DNA of 64,000 nucleotides from Platanthera guangdongensis (lineage: Eukaryota; Streptophyta; Magnoliopsida; Asparagales; Orchidaceae). The notes under the pieces are model-generated. The model had not been told where the DNA came from, made no database searches, and worked only from the letters and a program-made list of their open reading frames with translations. A program made the translations under genes and the position numbers. Below are positions 9,501 to 19,608 of the stretch, piece after piece. The DNA is taken from assembly GCA_039583875.1 (NCBI GenBank), contig CM077150.1:6107765-6171764 (forward strand), in the 5' to 3' direction. Every line of letters begins with the position of its first letter. The first letter of the stretch is position 1.

Positions 9501-11412
9501 CTAAAGCGGCTGGAAGCTTCTGTCGCCGGGCTCCGGCACGGGGAGGAACAGCGTCGGCACCACGTCTTTTGCCGAGAGTCCCGCTGCCTCGCTCGTGAGC
9601 AGATCCGCGCGCCTCAGCGTCTGCATCGTGTATCTCGCTGCGCTGGCCGCGTTCTTCTGCATTAGCACCTCTAGGTCATAGTCGGACAGGTGCTCGCGCG
9701 GGCAGACCCCGCTGCCTGGTGGAGGGACAGCGGCAGCGGCCTCCAGCTCGCGTACCCGGGCCTCCAGCGCCGCCTTCTCCTGGCGAAGGGTGGCAATCTC
9801 GGCGCCCATCTGGCTCGCAGTCGCCGCGTCCTGAAAAACGGAATAGGAATTATCATGAGCTGCGTTCGCAAGAAGAAGAGACTAGCTCCGGTTGAGAGCG
9901 TACCACCCCGCCCAGATATTGCGCGAGGGTCTCCTCGGCGGCGGCGGCTCGCCCTCTCTGAAGATCAGCGTCCTCCCGAGCGAGCTTCCGGGCCTCTTCC
10001 TTCTCCTCCGCCATCTTTTGGATGGACGCGGCGTTCCGCTCCACCTGGGTGCAGCGCCGCCCCACCATATGAGCCAGCTCCAGGCCGCGCAGCTGGGCCC
10101 GCGAGCTCTCGTGGATCAGCACCCGCGTCTCCTCCTTGTCGTATATGGCGGCGTCTTCGCGCGAGTACAGCCCAAAGGAGAAGCTGTACGCCTCCCCGCC
10201 GATTGTATCCTGCTCCATCCAGCTCGGCAGCAGGGTCGAGATCGTTGCGCGATTCGACTCCTTGTCCCAAGCCAGGAGCGGGGCGCCGAGCTCGTCCAAG
10301 TACCTCTCGCCGTAGCCGAAGTTCCGATGCCCTCTCGGGACCGGCTCCGCAGCGGCTCCAGACCCGCCCGGCGGCGCGGAGGTGCCCGCCGCCCCGACCG
10401 GAGAATCGCTGGTCGAGACAACCAGCGGGGGCGAGGGGGGGTCAGTCGACAAGACCGCGGGGGCCTTACCCTTTCTTTGGCCCGCGGATGGTTGTTGATC
10501 CGCGGTCTTCGCCGACTTCGGCGGAGGCGCTGACTGCCCGCCGCCCGGTCGCTTCTTGGCCGGGACCGATGAGATGTCGCGCTGAGCGGCGTCCGCGGCC
10601 TGGGCGCGGGCGAGAACCCCGGGGGGGATCCGGGCGCTTTCGTAAGGAGGATGAAGGGGAATGTCGCGTTCGCCTGCGAAGAAGGGAAGGTGAGATGAAA
10701 GTAGAGTGGGAAAGTAAGGACTAATGGAGACGAGTAGCAAACCTCCCCCCGGCGCGACAACCGCGAGATCGTCAAGGTGGCGGCGCAGGAACGCGACCTC
10801 GAAGTTCTTCCCGACGAAGAACGCGAACAGGTCGGCTTCATGGCCGCCTAGGTTGGGTGGCCGGTAGCTCGCCTCGCTGAGCTGCACCGGCGAGAAGGGC
10901 ACGTTGCCAAAGTCCCCCTTGACGAACAGGAACTTCTTCAGCCAGTTGTGGCTCTTGTTGACGGTCTCCCGCACCTTGAGGTGGGCGCTGGAGAAGTAGG
11001 CCGTCCCGTCTCGGTTCGCCCTGAAGGAGAACAGCTTCCGGAATACCGCGAGGCTGAACTCCACCCGCTCCCCTCGCAAGAAGCAGGCGAACCCCACCAT
11101 GACGGCGATGGAGTTCGGGGTCATCTGGCCCAGGACGACCCCGAAGTATTTGAGCACCTGGCGCACCTCGGGCCACAGGGGAAGTCGCAGGCCCACCTCG
11201 AAGTGAGCGAGAGGGATGGCGAGCTCATCCCCAAATAGGTCGTTGATCTTCTCCCTCTCATCAGGTCGCCTCGCAGAAAACCCGGCCGGGATGTGGTCGC
11301 CTAGAGCTTCCAAGTATTCGCGCTCTGTGATGACGGCGCGAGGGAAATCGTGCTCGGAGAAGGTCCAAGCGCATTTGCTTCGGCCGTCCGCGTCGCCGCC
11401 GCCTCCGCCCAT
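9501..11412 (-). CDS. Antisense gene A: gypsy-type transposon-associated protein, 3 exons
   Basis: Predicted join on the minus strand: 11412-10743, 10673-9904, 9830-9501 (589 residues). Intron 1 (10,674-10,742, 69 nt) begins GTTTGC and ends CTTCGCAG; intron 2 (9831-9903) begins GTACGC and ends TTTTTCAG (GTGGTA three bases earlier is an alternative donor). All phases fit. Residues about 40-150 (LPLWPEVRQVLKYFGV, MTPNSIAVMVGFACFLRG) resemble the plant domain catalogued as 'putative gypsy type transposon' (Transposase_28); that assignment is from memory of the family. A Pro/Ser/Lys-rich disordered stretch follows, then a coiled-coil-like C-terminus (IATLRQEKAALEARVRELEA). The start is the first ATG after the TATA box near 11,540. 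Function unknown; it lies antisense between pol and the 3' LTR like the extra genes of Tat elements. Confidence 0.8.
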
Positions 11413-11535
11413 CCCCGTTGATTCGCCGCCGAACGCGAGACAAAAAGCCGGGAGGCGAGCTAGAATCGCTCTTCGCGAGAAAAGGGGAAGCGAGAAAACG
11501 TTTTGGATTCGGTGGAGAAATAAGGGCCGGCAGGA

Positions 11536-11545
11536 CCTATTTATA
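11536..11545 (-). promoter_or_regulatory. TATA box of antisense gene A
   Basis: TATAAATAGG on the minus strand, about 125 bp upstream of the ATG at 11,412. It gives the gene a promoter separate from the LTR. Confidence 0.65.
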
Positions 11546-12001
11546 GGAAAAGAGAAGGGGCGGGAAACTTCCCGCCAAAAGATGGGGTGCGGATAGCAAA
11601 AATTAATCCGACGGTTCGACTTCCCGCGCGCGAGCACACCTCAAAGGTCGAGCCGGCACGGTTCTCGCCCGGCTGCAACCGCGGGAGACCGGCGCGGGCG
11701 AACCAACCCCAACCCGCACCCGCACGGCGTGCCGCGCGAGACGGGAGATTCCCCGTCTAGCGAGCTCCTCGGCTCGCCCCCGCCCCGATCAGCGCGAAGA
11801 GAAGAATGGACCTTTCCCCCTAACCCGCGCACAGAAAACCAAAGAAAAGCAGCGCAATAATTTCAATACATCTCAGCAACAAAATATTTAGGCCCATAGG
11901 CGGGCTGAAAGAGTCGCAAGCAATTACAAATACAAATACAAGATAAATGCGAGATGACGGTAACCCCGCGGTATCACGCGAGCGAGGGGCAAACAACTGG
12001 G

Positions 12002-12976
12002 TCAGTACTCGACCCACTTCCACCTGTGTCGCCTCTTCGTTCCCGCCCGAGGCGGCACGCGGGGATCGTGGTAATCGCGAACCGCCACCAGCTCCCGCTG
12101 AGCCCGGCCGACCTGCTCCACGGCGCTCTTAAGATGCCCCTCGGCTCGCGTTATATGAACGCCCGGCGAGGTGACGTCGTCGTCTTCCGCTTCATGCCGA
12201 GGGCCCTCCAAGGCCGCGAGCCGGGCATCGGTCTCGGCCTTGTCGCCTTCGATCCTCCTTATGGCCTCCTGCAGCAGCATTGTGTGTTTCTGGAATAGCC
12301 GCGTCACCTGCCTCTTCATTCCCGCCGCATCGTTCGGGTCGCCCAGATAGTCAGATACACTGTCCACGTCAGGCGGAGGCGAGTACCCTTCGCTCATCTC
12401 GGTCTCAGGCGAGGCCCTGCGGAAGCCTGCGAGCAGGGAGGGGTCAGAATGAGCGAGCAAGAGGCAAAGTCAACGATAAAAACCAGCTCACCAGGGGTGG
12501 GCACATCGCCCGCACCGACAGATGGGCGGGAAGAGCCCGGCCGATCCTGAAAGTCCCCTCCCTCGAGGATCTCAAGAGATTTCCCCAGCCCATGGGAGAC
12601 CGCCGGACGGGGAGTTTCCGGAGGCGGGCGATCCGGACCTGGGGAACTCGCGATCTTCTCAGGCGATGGAGGCGGGGGACGATCCTCTCCCCGGTTCTCC
12701 ACCTCCTCACAGGGAATTACCTGCAAAACAGGGAGTCAGACGAATAGCGATAATCGGCGGAAGGCCACGCACCCCGGGGACGACCTCAGCACCCGCCGCC
12801 GAGCTGGAGGCCGGGCAGTCACCCGCCAGAGAACGCTTAACGATCTTCCCCTTCGCCGGCCTGAAGAGGGGGCCGGAGGATCCGCGAGCTAGCCATGGGG
12901 CGGCCTCAAGGGCCTCCTCCTGAGTCTGCAGGACCGCTGCCGCCAGGCGAGCTCGCACTTCTTCGCTAACCGGCAT
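12002..12976 (-). CDS. Antisense gene B: unknown coiled-coil protein, 3 exons
   Basis: Predicted join on the minus strand: 12976-12773, 12720-12492, 12426-12002 (858 nt, 285 residues). Intron 1 (12,721-12,772) begins GTGCGT and ends TTTTGCAG. Intron 2 (12,427-12,491) begins GTGAGC and ends GCTCGCAG. Phases fit: exon 2 ends CCT G and exon 3 supplies GC to complete a glycine codon. The start MPVSEEVRARLAAAV is the first ATG downstream of a TATA box. The middle is Pro-rich and acidic; the C-terminal third (QVTRLFQKHTMLLQEAIRRI and on) is heptad-like and probably coiled. I recognise no family. It is co-oriented with gene A and sits beside the 3' LTR. Intron 1 is short (52 nt), so its donor is the least certain boundary. 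Confidence 0.65.
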
Positions 12977-13044
12977 CGAGGAACAAGAGACTGCTCAGAG
13001 AAAACAAAGGGATGTGGGGAGCCCCCTACAGGGGTCAGCGGTAT

Positions 13045-13053
13045 GTATTTATA
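13045..13053 (-). promoter_or_regulatory. TATA box of antisense gene B
   Basis: TATAAATAC on the minus strand about 70 bp upstream of the ATG at 12,976, between the gene and the polypurine tract. Confidence 0.65.
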
Positions 13054-13154
13054 GCAGAACAGTGGGCCCCCACCAGAAGATTCCCTGCCAGCTCAGCACA
13101 GGGGCCCGCCGAACACACGGGTTGGATGGTTCTTTCCGAGCTTGGTTCAAGCTC

Positions 13155-13171
13155 AAAAAGAGCGGGGATTG
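13155..13171 (+). promoter_or_regulatory. Polypurine tract
   Basis: AAAAAGAGCGGGGATTG immediately precedes the 3' LTR. The 7.8-kb element has almost the same string (AAAAGAGCGGGGATTG on minus, just above 35,800). This is the expected plus-strand primer. Confidence 0.8.
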
Positions 13172-14055
13172 TGTACAACCCTGTGTCCGGCGAGCGGGTC
13201 CCACCAGGGAGGTCGAACAGGCCTGCCCCGCGACTCGCACCCAAGCGGCAGGACGGGCTGAACGACTAAAGGGCTGGCCCGCTCCTGCCCATCTCAGGCG
13301 AGCGAGCTGGCGACCCGCCGCAAGCGAGTCGGACCCGCGACTGGCGACCCGCAGCAAGCAGGCCGGACCCGAGCTGGCGACCCGCAGCCGCGAGCCGGGC
13401 GGGCTGGCAACCCGCGGCGAGCGAGCTGGACCCTAGAATGGCGACCCGCCGGCTGACCCCCGCATGCGACCTTTCCACCGGTCCGCCCGGCAAAAGGCCG
13501 GCAGCTCGCCCATATCGGCTCGCACTCGCCCAGTGATGGTAGGCGAGCCCCAGAGCCGGGTCGCGCCCGCCTCCCACGGATGGAATCGGAGGCGAGCTGA
13601 CTCCCCATGGGTGCGAATAGCTACTCAGGGCAGCGGAACCTCGCTGTTGGCAGACCAGGTAGGACTGCGCATAGCTATTCAGAACAGCGGAGGTTGGCTG
13701 TTGGCAGACCCAACCAGGGGCTTTTTGGTATTTCCAGGTCAGTTCTTTTGGTTATTGGCAGTTCAGATTCTGAAAATCTATAAATAAGACCCAAGGGGTA
13801 CCTCAGAGGACACGCTTTCATTGCCTCCTTACTCTCATTCTCAAGTGTTCTCTGAGAGTACCTTAGCTCGGCTCTTGGCTAAGGAGGGGAAGCGCTCAGA
13901 GATCTTCCGGGTTTGTGGTGGGACCTCCCAGCCGAGCCCTTGGGTCTGTCTTTCCTTGCCTCTCTCGTTGTTTTTCTTGCAGGTGCGAAGTAGGCGCGAG
14001 ACCACCCCTTCCCCAAGGGTCGAACTCCACAAGAGGCCGGATTCCGGTTTCAACA
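13172..14055 (+). repeat. 3' LTR of the Tat element
   Basis: 884-bp partner of 1540-2423 with about two substitutions noted, followed by the TTACT target duplication. Confidence 0.95.
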
Positions 14056-14225
14056 TTACTGGTGGTGTGGGACTAATCCCGCCTGGGATTAAAGCACAGA
14101 TTAATCCCAGGCGGGATTTATTATTCCGCCTAATTAGGCGAAATAATAAATCCCGCCTGCTTAGGCGGAATTAATCCCGCCTGTTTAGGCGGGATTTAAT
14201 CCCGTCTAAGTACGCCCGCCCGTCC
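14056..14225. repeat. Chain of overlapping palindromes
   Basis: Successive inverted repeats reuse the core AGGCGGGATT / AATCCCGCCT. AATCCCGCCTGGGATTA pairs with TAATCCCAGGCGGGATT (10-nt loop); AGGCGGGATTTATTATT pairs with AATAATAAATCCCGCCT around CCGCCTAATTAGGCG; smaller GCCTGCTTAGGC and CGCCTGTTTAGGCG hairpins follow. The interrupted continuation of the foldback-element end at 1504 starts here. No coding potential. Confidence 0.75.
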
Positions 14226-14245
14226 GTCGAAGAGGCCCTCCTCAT

Positions 14246-14362
14246 TGCAGCCGAAGGGCGCTGGGAGGCGGGCTCAGCCCGCCCGGTGCGGGCGAAGCCC
14301 GCCGTCACGAGCCAGGTACTGTGGCCCGTGTTCACCGGGCCTCTGGCCCGTGTCTGTCACTC

Positions 14363-14364
<2 letters not shown>
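14246..14364. other. Cluster of GGGC/GCCC mini-hairpins
   Basis: GGCGGGCTCAGCCCGCC, GCGGGCGAAGCCCGC and GGCCCGTGTTCACCGGGCC are short perfect or near-perfect hairpins in sequence. Similar ones recur at 14,816-15,000. Probably the interior of a non-autonomous element; class unknown. Confidence 0.4.

Positions 14365-14458
<94 letters not shown>
14365..14458. repeat. (TA)n microsatellite
   Basis: About 94 bp of uninterrupted TA. It is followed by a GA-rich purine tract (about 14,524-14,696) of GAGAGA-type repeats. Confidence 0.95.
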
Positions 14459-14460
<2 letters not shown>

Positions 14461-15009
14461 TATTATATAAAACAATATAGGTATTTGGAGGCACACCATA
14501 GATCAAACAAGAGCCATTGGATCATGAGAGAGAGCATGAGATGGGGGGAGAGTTGGGAGATAGAGAGAGAGTAGGGAGAGAGAGAAAGAGAGAGAGAGGG
14601 GAGGAAAAAGAGATGGAGAGAGAAAAAGAGAGATGGCGGAAGGGGTGGAGAGAGAGGGAGAGAGATGGGGAAGGGAGAGAAAGAAGAGGGAGAGAAAAAT
14701 TGATTGAAATTAATATTTTTACGACAAAACATAATTTTTTTATAAAATAAAAAATATAATATGTATTTATATTTTTTACGGATATTTTGAGTTCTCATAT
14801 GTATATATTGTGGGCACTACCCGTCTTGATGTGGGTGCGTCCCGCTTTGATGCGGGCTCTTCCCGCTTTGATGCGGGCGCAGCCCGCAACGACGCATCGA
14901 GCATGAGAGAAGTTCGTTCAGAGGCGGGCGAAGCCCACCTAGATGCGGCCGAAGACCGCCGGAGAGCATCGAGCACGGGCGTAGCCCGTGCGAAGATGCT
15001 CGTATATAT

Positions 15010-15625
15010 ATATATTTATATATATATACTGCAAATCCGCCCAACGCGGATTTAAGTCATATCCATGCTTTTTCATACTAGCCGTTGGATGTAATACAAC
15101 GGCTAGGATTAAGCATTGATCGGTAAAAAGAAGCAGCGAGCCCGATCAGTGAACCCAGGACCGCACCTTGGCCCAAAGCGGGGTCGAACTAGCGCGAGGG
15201 AGAGAGCTGAACGCCCGTAAGAGCTTTGTAAATGAAAGTAAAAATTGCTATATAAACAACAATTTCACATTGTTACTGGTGGTGTGGGACTAAAGTCCCG
15301 CACCGCTTGGAAGCCGTCCGATCGGGTGCGTGGAAGCCGTCCGATCGGGCGCGCCCGATCGGACGGCTTCCAAGCGGTGTGGGACTTTAGTCCTACCGCC
15401 AGTAACAATGTGAAATTGTTGTTTATATAGCACTCTAAACTTTGACTAACAATGTTGGCCCGCGCAAGCCCGCTCTCACGCGATCCTGTGTGACCTGGTC
15501 CTGGTCTCTCACCACCTTTTATCGATCAGCGATTTAATCCAGCCGTTGGATCTACATCCAACAGCTTCCATCAAAATCGTGCGGAAATATGTTATATCCG
15601 CGTTGCGCGGATATATATATTTGTG
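15010..15625. mobile_element. Large inverted-repeat element with hairpin-tipped ends
   Basis: The left flank (AAATCCGCCCAACGCGGATTT, then AGCCGTTGGATGTAATACAA, GGATTAAGC, TTGATCGGTAAAA) reappears in inverted order at the right (TTTATCGATCAGCG, GATTTAATCCAGCCGTTGG, then ATATCCGCGTTGCGCGGATAT). The arms are about 100 bp and diverged. The tip hairpins resemble Helitron terminal hairpins, but I see no CTRR end, so I leave the class open. The foldback at 15,247-15,431 is nested inside. Confidence 0.55.
15247..15431. mobile_element. Near-perfect foldback (MITE-like) element
   Basis: The sequence from GCTATATAAACAACAATTTC to the centre is repeated in reverse complement to GTTTATATAGC. The core 15,331-15,372 is a perfect 42-bp palindrome (centre GGGCGCGCCC). 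The left arm also carries a direct copy of GGAAGCCGTCCGATCGGG at about 15,309. A transcript would fold into a hairpin of about 80 bp. No convincing target duplication identified. Confidence 0.8.
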
Positions 15626-17015
15626 TGTGTGTGTGTGTGTATAGCAAAAAAATACATAATTTACTTTATTTTATCCTACACGAGCATGAGGCCCCAACAA
15701 TCATGCTAATGATGTCAAAGTATTTTGACACCTAATGGGTCTTGTTTGCTTATACATTTACTTTTTTGAAGACACACAAACATACTACATGTTGTCTTAA
15801 CAAAAACTCTGTTTGATCATGATTATTGCGTTGTATTATTTATAACATTTATTGTTGCAAGTTTAGTGGCAGAATAATTGTGTAATGCATATAGAATTGT
15901 CTCCATTAGTCTTCATAGCTTCACTTATAACCTACCCTATATCACCTTGTCTACCATTTTATACAAATATCACCTTTTTTCTTCTAGCTAGCTTGTCAAC
16001 ATATTTTATATGGATAAGCATTAATTGAATGAACAGCTTGCATGGCCCAGTATATTGCCACTAGACTATGTTGGCTTCATTATCATGAGCCTCCCACAGT
16101 CACACTACCCTTCTCTATTACTTTCCTACCCTCTCAATACAAATGCAGAACAGTGAGTTTCCAAATATATATAGGAATTATCTTAAAACTGAATCATATT
16201 ATGTAAGGATTGAAATCCAAAGCAAATTTGTTTAAGATATAACAAATTTGCTTGAACAACACTGTAAACATTATTCTTCCAAATAGTTACATAGATTTTG
16301 CAAGCACATTGCAAAACAACTGATTATTTCATCATTGTCCCTAGTTTTAGAAGTCAACTCACCAAGATCATTTCTTAGCACTGATTTGTCGGGGCACTCA
16401 ATAGATGTTCATAATAAATACATAAGTCGCTTCTAACGTAGGACGATTCATCTCTCAGTGATGCATTCACAGTCGGCTCGTCACCTAAAAAAACGGCATG
16501 CTCTCAAAAACCAATTGATCGGCATCTCATGAGCAATACAACACCGTGAACAACAAAGTGCTCGAGAACTTCTTACAAATAACCTGTATCTTTGCACATG
16601 ATCTAGATAATTAGGTCGAAATATTTATCATTTGAGTGATAATTAATACGGAAATGATGGAAACAATATTGATTTTATATTCATAGAAAAATTCACCTTG
16701 TATAATCATCTCTAACAACTAACAAGTGGAAGCCTCTGTTGGACCCTCAGTTGTCTATTAATTGAAAGAGATCATCAATGGTCTAGCACTAGAGAGATTT
16801 TTTTTAAGAGCTCTCCCTCTTGAATTCTTGAGGCTTCTTATTTTTTGGATGCTCATTGTTGCATTTGCCTTTCTCGGTCTTAGTAAATGAAGTCTTTTTA
16901 TCAGTGGTGATAGATTTGGGATACGAATAACTGAGGCAGTGTCGCGTGAATGACGCCATTGATGTCGCCTCCTCCCTGCTCTTCCGCCAAAGATGGCTCT
17001 TGTCCACTTAATCTG
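15626..17015. other. AT-rich non-genic DNA
   Basis: A short GT run near 15,621-15,640, otherwise no coding potential, element ends or structured repeats seen. The small minus-strand frames at 16.76-17.02 kb lack recognisable content. Confidence 0.5.
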
Positions 17016-17233
17016 CTCCAAATTTATCTCCTAATATTCAGCCATGTTGTTTTTGGGGATTTGCCAACCTGGAAATTCCTCTTTGGGGAAGGAATTATCT
17101 TTCTTCCAATGGTGGCAGTCGGTCCTCCAAATTTATCTCATAATATTCAGCCATGTTCTTTTTGGGGATTTGCCAACCTGGAAATTCCTCTTTGGGGAAG
17201 AAATTATCTTCCTTCCAATGGTGGCAGCCGGCC
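17016..17233 (+). repeat. 109-bp tandem duplication
   Basis: CTCCAAATTTATCTC starts at 17,016 and again at 17,125, with the whole 109-bp unit (…CCAACCTGGAAATTCCTC…) repeated with few changes. Function unknown. Confidence 0.85.
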
Positions 17234-17499
17234 CTTCTTTCCCCCTAGGATTTCTCTCATATTTAAATTCAAGAGGTGGCCGGCCAACATGAGTGGTGCA
17301 GCAGGTTCTTTCTCTTTCGGTGCAGCTTTTGGCTGTGCGGGTCTTCGAAAAGCAGGAACTTCGCCGTCGCTTTGGTGGTCGGCCGCGACGACAGGCTTCC
17401 GTCACTCTCTGTCGTCGGCTTCTTTGAAGTCTCCTACCGCCGACCGCTAGTTTGAATCTCTTCTTTCGTCGCCGCTTTGATTCTCGTCGCATCTCGTAC

Positions 17500-17755
17500 A
17501 GCCGGATCTTGGAGGATTCGAGTTCTTCTCGGTCTATTCTTTCTCCTCCATTTTAGCTGTATTATATGTTTGAGAATCTTGAGAAATAAAATTGATCTCT
17601 GCCTGCACAGTGGACGTACCCATTTGATTTTTCGGGGAACCACTTAAATCTTGGTGTTCTTCATTTGTGGTGTTTGTTTATTTTTTTTCGTGCGTTATTA
17701 TTATTTTTCGTAACCATAATTGTGGCCGTTAGAAATTTCACTTGAACAGAAGAAT
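17500..17755 (+). mobile_element. Copia-type LTR remnant
   Basis: TGCACAGTGGACGTACCC, GGGGAACCACTTAAATCTTG and GTGGCCGTTAGAAA occur in the order seen at the 3' side of many plant copia LTRs. No partner LTR or primer site is present, so it is a fragment at best. Recognition is from memory of LTR consensus patterns. Confidence 0.4.
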
Positions 17756-18906
17756 TTTATCCGCACTCGGAGACCCATTTTCCTAACAAGGCAGCACCCT
17801 CGAACTCATGTTGACAGATAAATATCAGAGAATGTTGGACTTCAATAGGCATGTTATAAGAAAATGGTCAAAGTGGGCGTAGCATTTTGAATGTCGATAG
17901 ATAAGAATCATTGAGCTTAGCGAGAGGTAGCTGTGAAAAGATTGTAGAATATCTCATATTCTCATCATAGATAATGAGTTATAACTTGCAAGAGACGTGA
18001 CATAATGTTGAAACAAAAAAAATCTAATTCTAAATGTTGAGACCAAGGTGTAGCCTAAGATTACTACTGATCCCACGGTCTAACATTTCAGATCTAATTG
18101 TTAGAGCAAGAAAGAGAGAACCGAACCTGGTGATCTACGTGATTGCAAAGCTTGTTCCCTTCTTCTAAAAGACCCTACTTTAGCACACCTCTACTAGAGC
18201 CCCCCCCCCCGGTCGGGCCTCACTCCGGTTTAACTTAATTTGACTGAACTTTAGCTATTCCGTAAATGCCCTCCCGCCTCATCACAAGAAAAGAAATCCG
18301 TGAGCTTCTTTCTCATGATCTCTTCTGCCACGATCGTGAACTTCTTCCTCACGCCGGGACGACGACGTCGAGACGACGCCGCAGGCTAAAATCGGCCGAA
18401 TCCTAAATCCATCTCTCCTCCTCTCTCTGTTGCCGGCGCATCGAGCTCCGCAGCAGCGTGCAGGCGCGCCCTAGCTCGTCGATCTCGACGCCGCCAGGTA
18501 CCTCCCTCTTCTTCTTCTCTTCCTCTTCCTCTTCTCTCCTTCCTCCTATTTTTCTTCTGCCACGATTTCGACGCCCCTGCGACGATGAGGAGAGCTCGAG
18601 ATCCTCAGGGTGAATCCGTGATCCCATCCAAGAGGAAAGGAAGAGCCGTCCAAGCGCAGATTCAGAAGCCGAGAAAGAGGGGAAGATCGCTCTCCTCATG
18701 CACCTCTCCTCGTATCTCCTTCCTCGCCCAGCATTCCGAATTCTCATGGTCCTCTCTCACTCGATCTCTTTCTCTCTTGATACGGATTTGCTTTCTGTTT
18801 TGATTTGATTTGGTATTTCTCTCATCCTTGATCGGGATCTGTAATTCGTTGGACTCTTGCTCTCAATATTTCTTTGACCTGACCTATTTCTTGGCTTTGT
18901 GAGTAG

Positions 18907-19094
18907 GCTCAATTACCAACTATTCCATTGATGCCTGTGCAAGCTATGACACAGCAGGTTACATTCTTAACTTCTCTTTTCTGTCACTCAATTCATTGAA
19001 AGTGTTATGTTTAAGACTATCTTGGTTTTCTCAGGCCACTCGACATGCTCGTCGTGTGTATGTTGGCGGTCTTTCTGCTACTGCTAATGAGCAG
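18907..19094 (+). pseudogene. U2AF65 (splicing factor large subunit) fragment, 2 exons
   Basis: Exon 18,907-18,957 reads AQLPTIPLMPVQAMTQQ. A 76-nt-class intron (GTTACA ... TTCTCAG) leads to exon 19,035-19,094, reading ATRHARRVYVGGLSATANEQ, then a donor GTAAGA. This matches the junction before RRM1 of plant U2AF large subunits, including the RNP2 motif VYVGGL. I find neither the upstream RS domain nor the rest of RRM1 nearby. Retained introns indicate a genomic DNA copy, not a retrocopy. A 5'UTR-like GC-rich stretch with a possible donor (GCCGCCAG/GTACCT near 18,499) lies upstream. Most likely a captured gene fragment. Confidence 0.8.
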
Positions 19095-19608
19095 GTAAGA
19101 CATTCTCCAAGTATTACCTTAGAACCTATACTTTATTTGCATACAATCTATAATTGCATTTCATGAATGATTTACGTAATTTTTTTATTAAAATACAACA
19201 TTACATTTTTTTTTCGTGCGTTGTATTTGTTCACCAGAGATTGTAAAATCGTGATTTAAAAAGGTATGTAGTTTTGGTGGACGATTATTGTAATATTTGT
19301 TTGTTTATGCCATTACAAGAGAACAAAGTGCACCTACATTTGAGCTGTAGTGTTCGGGTGAAGGGAAGTGTTCATCGGGAAATGGTGGGTTCTCATAAGA
19401 ATTTTTTCTTGATTCACGACTATATAATGTTGATTTTAGTTTGTTAAAGCAAATTCTTGACGACTAAATTCTCATTTTATTTTTGTTGAAGGAAGTTAAG
19501 ATTAGGAAATAGTTTGATGCAGTTCCACACAGCTACTATGACTTATCAATCATGAGTTCTAAGACATGCCAGTACTATATGCATATGTATATAATTTAAT
19601 TTGCAGAC

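Larger units (their letters stand above)
1540..14055 (+). mobile_element. Full-length Tat (Retand-like) Ty3/gypsy LTR retrotransposon
   Basis: A 12.5-kb element bounded by two 884-bp LTRs beginning TGTACAACCC and ending TTTCAACA, inside the 5-bp target duplication TTACT (1535-1539 and 14,056-14,060). The LTRs differ at only about two positions that I noticed (near 1698 and 2190). Order: LTR, gag-pol, tandem repeat region, two antisense spliced genes, polypurine tract, LTR. The second RNase H domain before integrase and extra antisense genes between pol and the 3' LTR are known traits of the Tat/Retand/Ogre lineage. It looks autonomous and recently active. Confidence 0.93.

Noticed and set aside
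9690..10724. 344-codon plus-strand frame
   Set aside because: Arg/Pro/Ser-rich shadow of antisense gene A, whose exons, introns and TATA box are consistent on the other strand.
14517..14750. Arg/Glu-rich 77-codon frame
   Set aside because: Translation of a GAGAGA low-complexity tract.
15010..15640. Firm Helitron assignment for the hairpin-tipped inverted-repeat element
   Set aside because: Hairpins resemble Helitron 3' ends, but no TC...CTRR termini or A/T insertion site could be placed, and long inverted arms are not Helitron-like.
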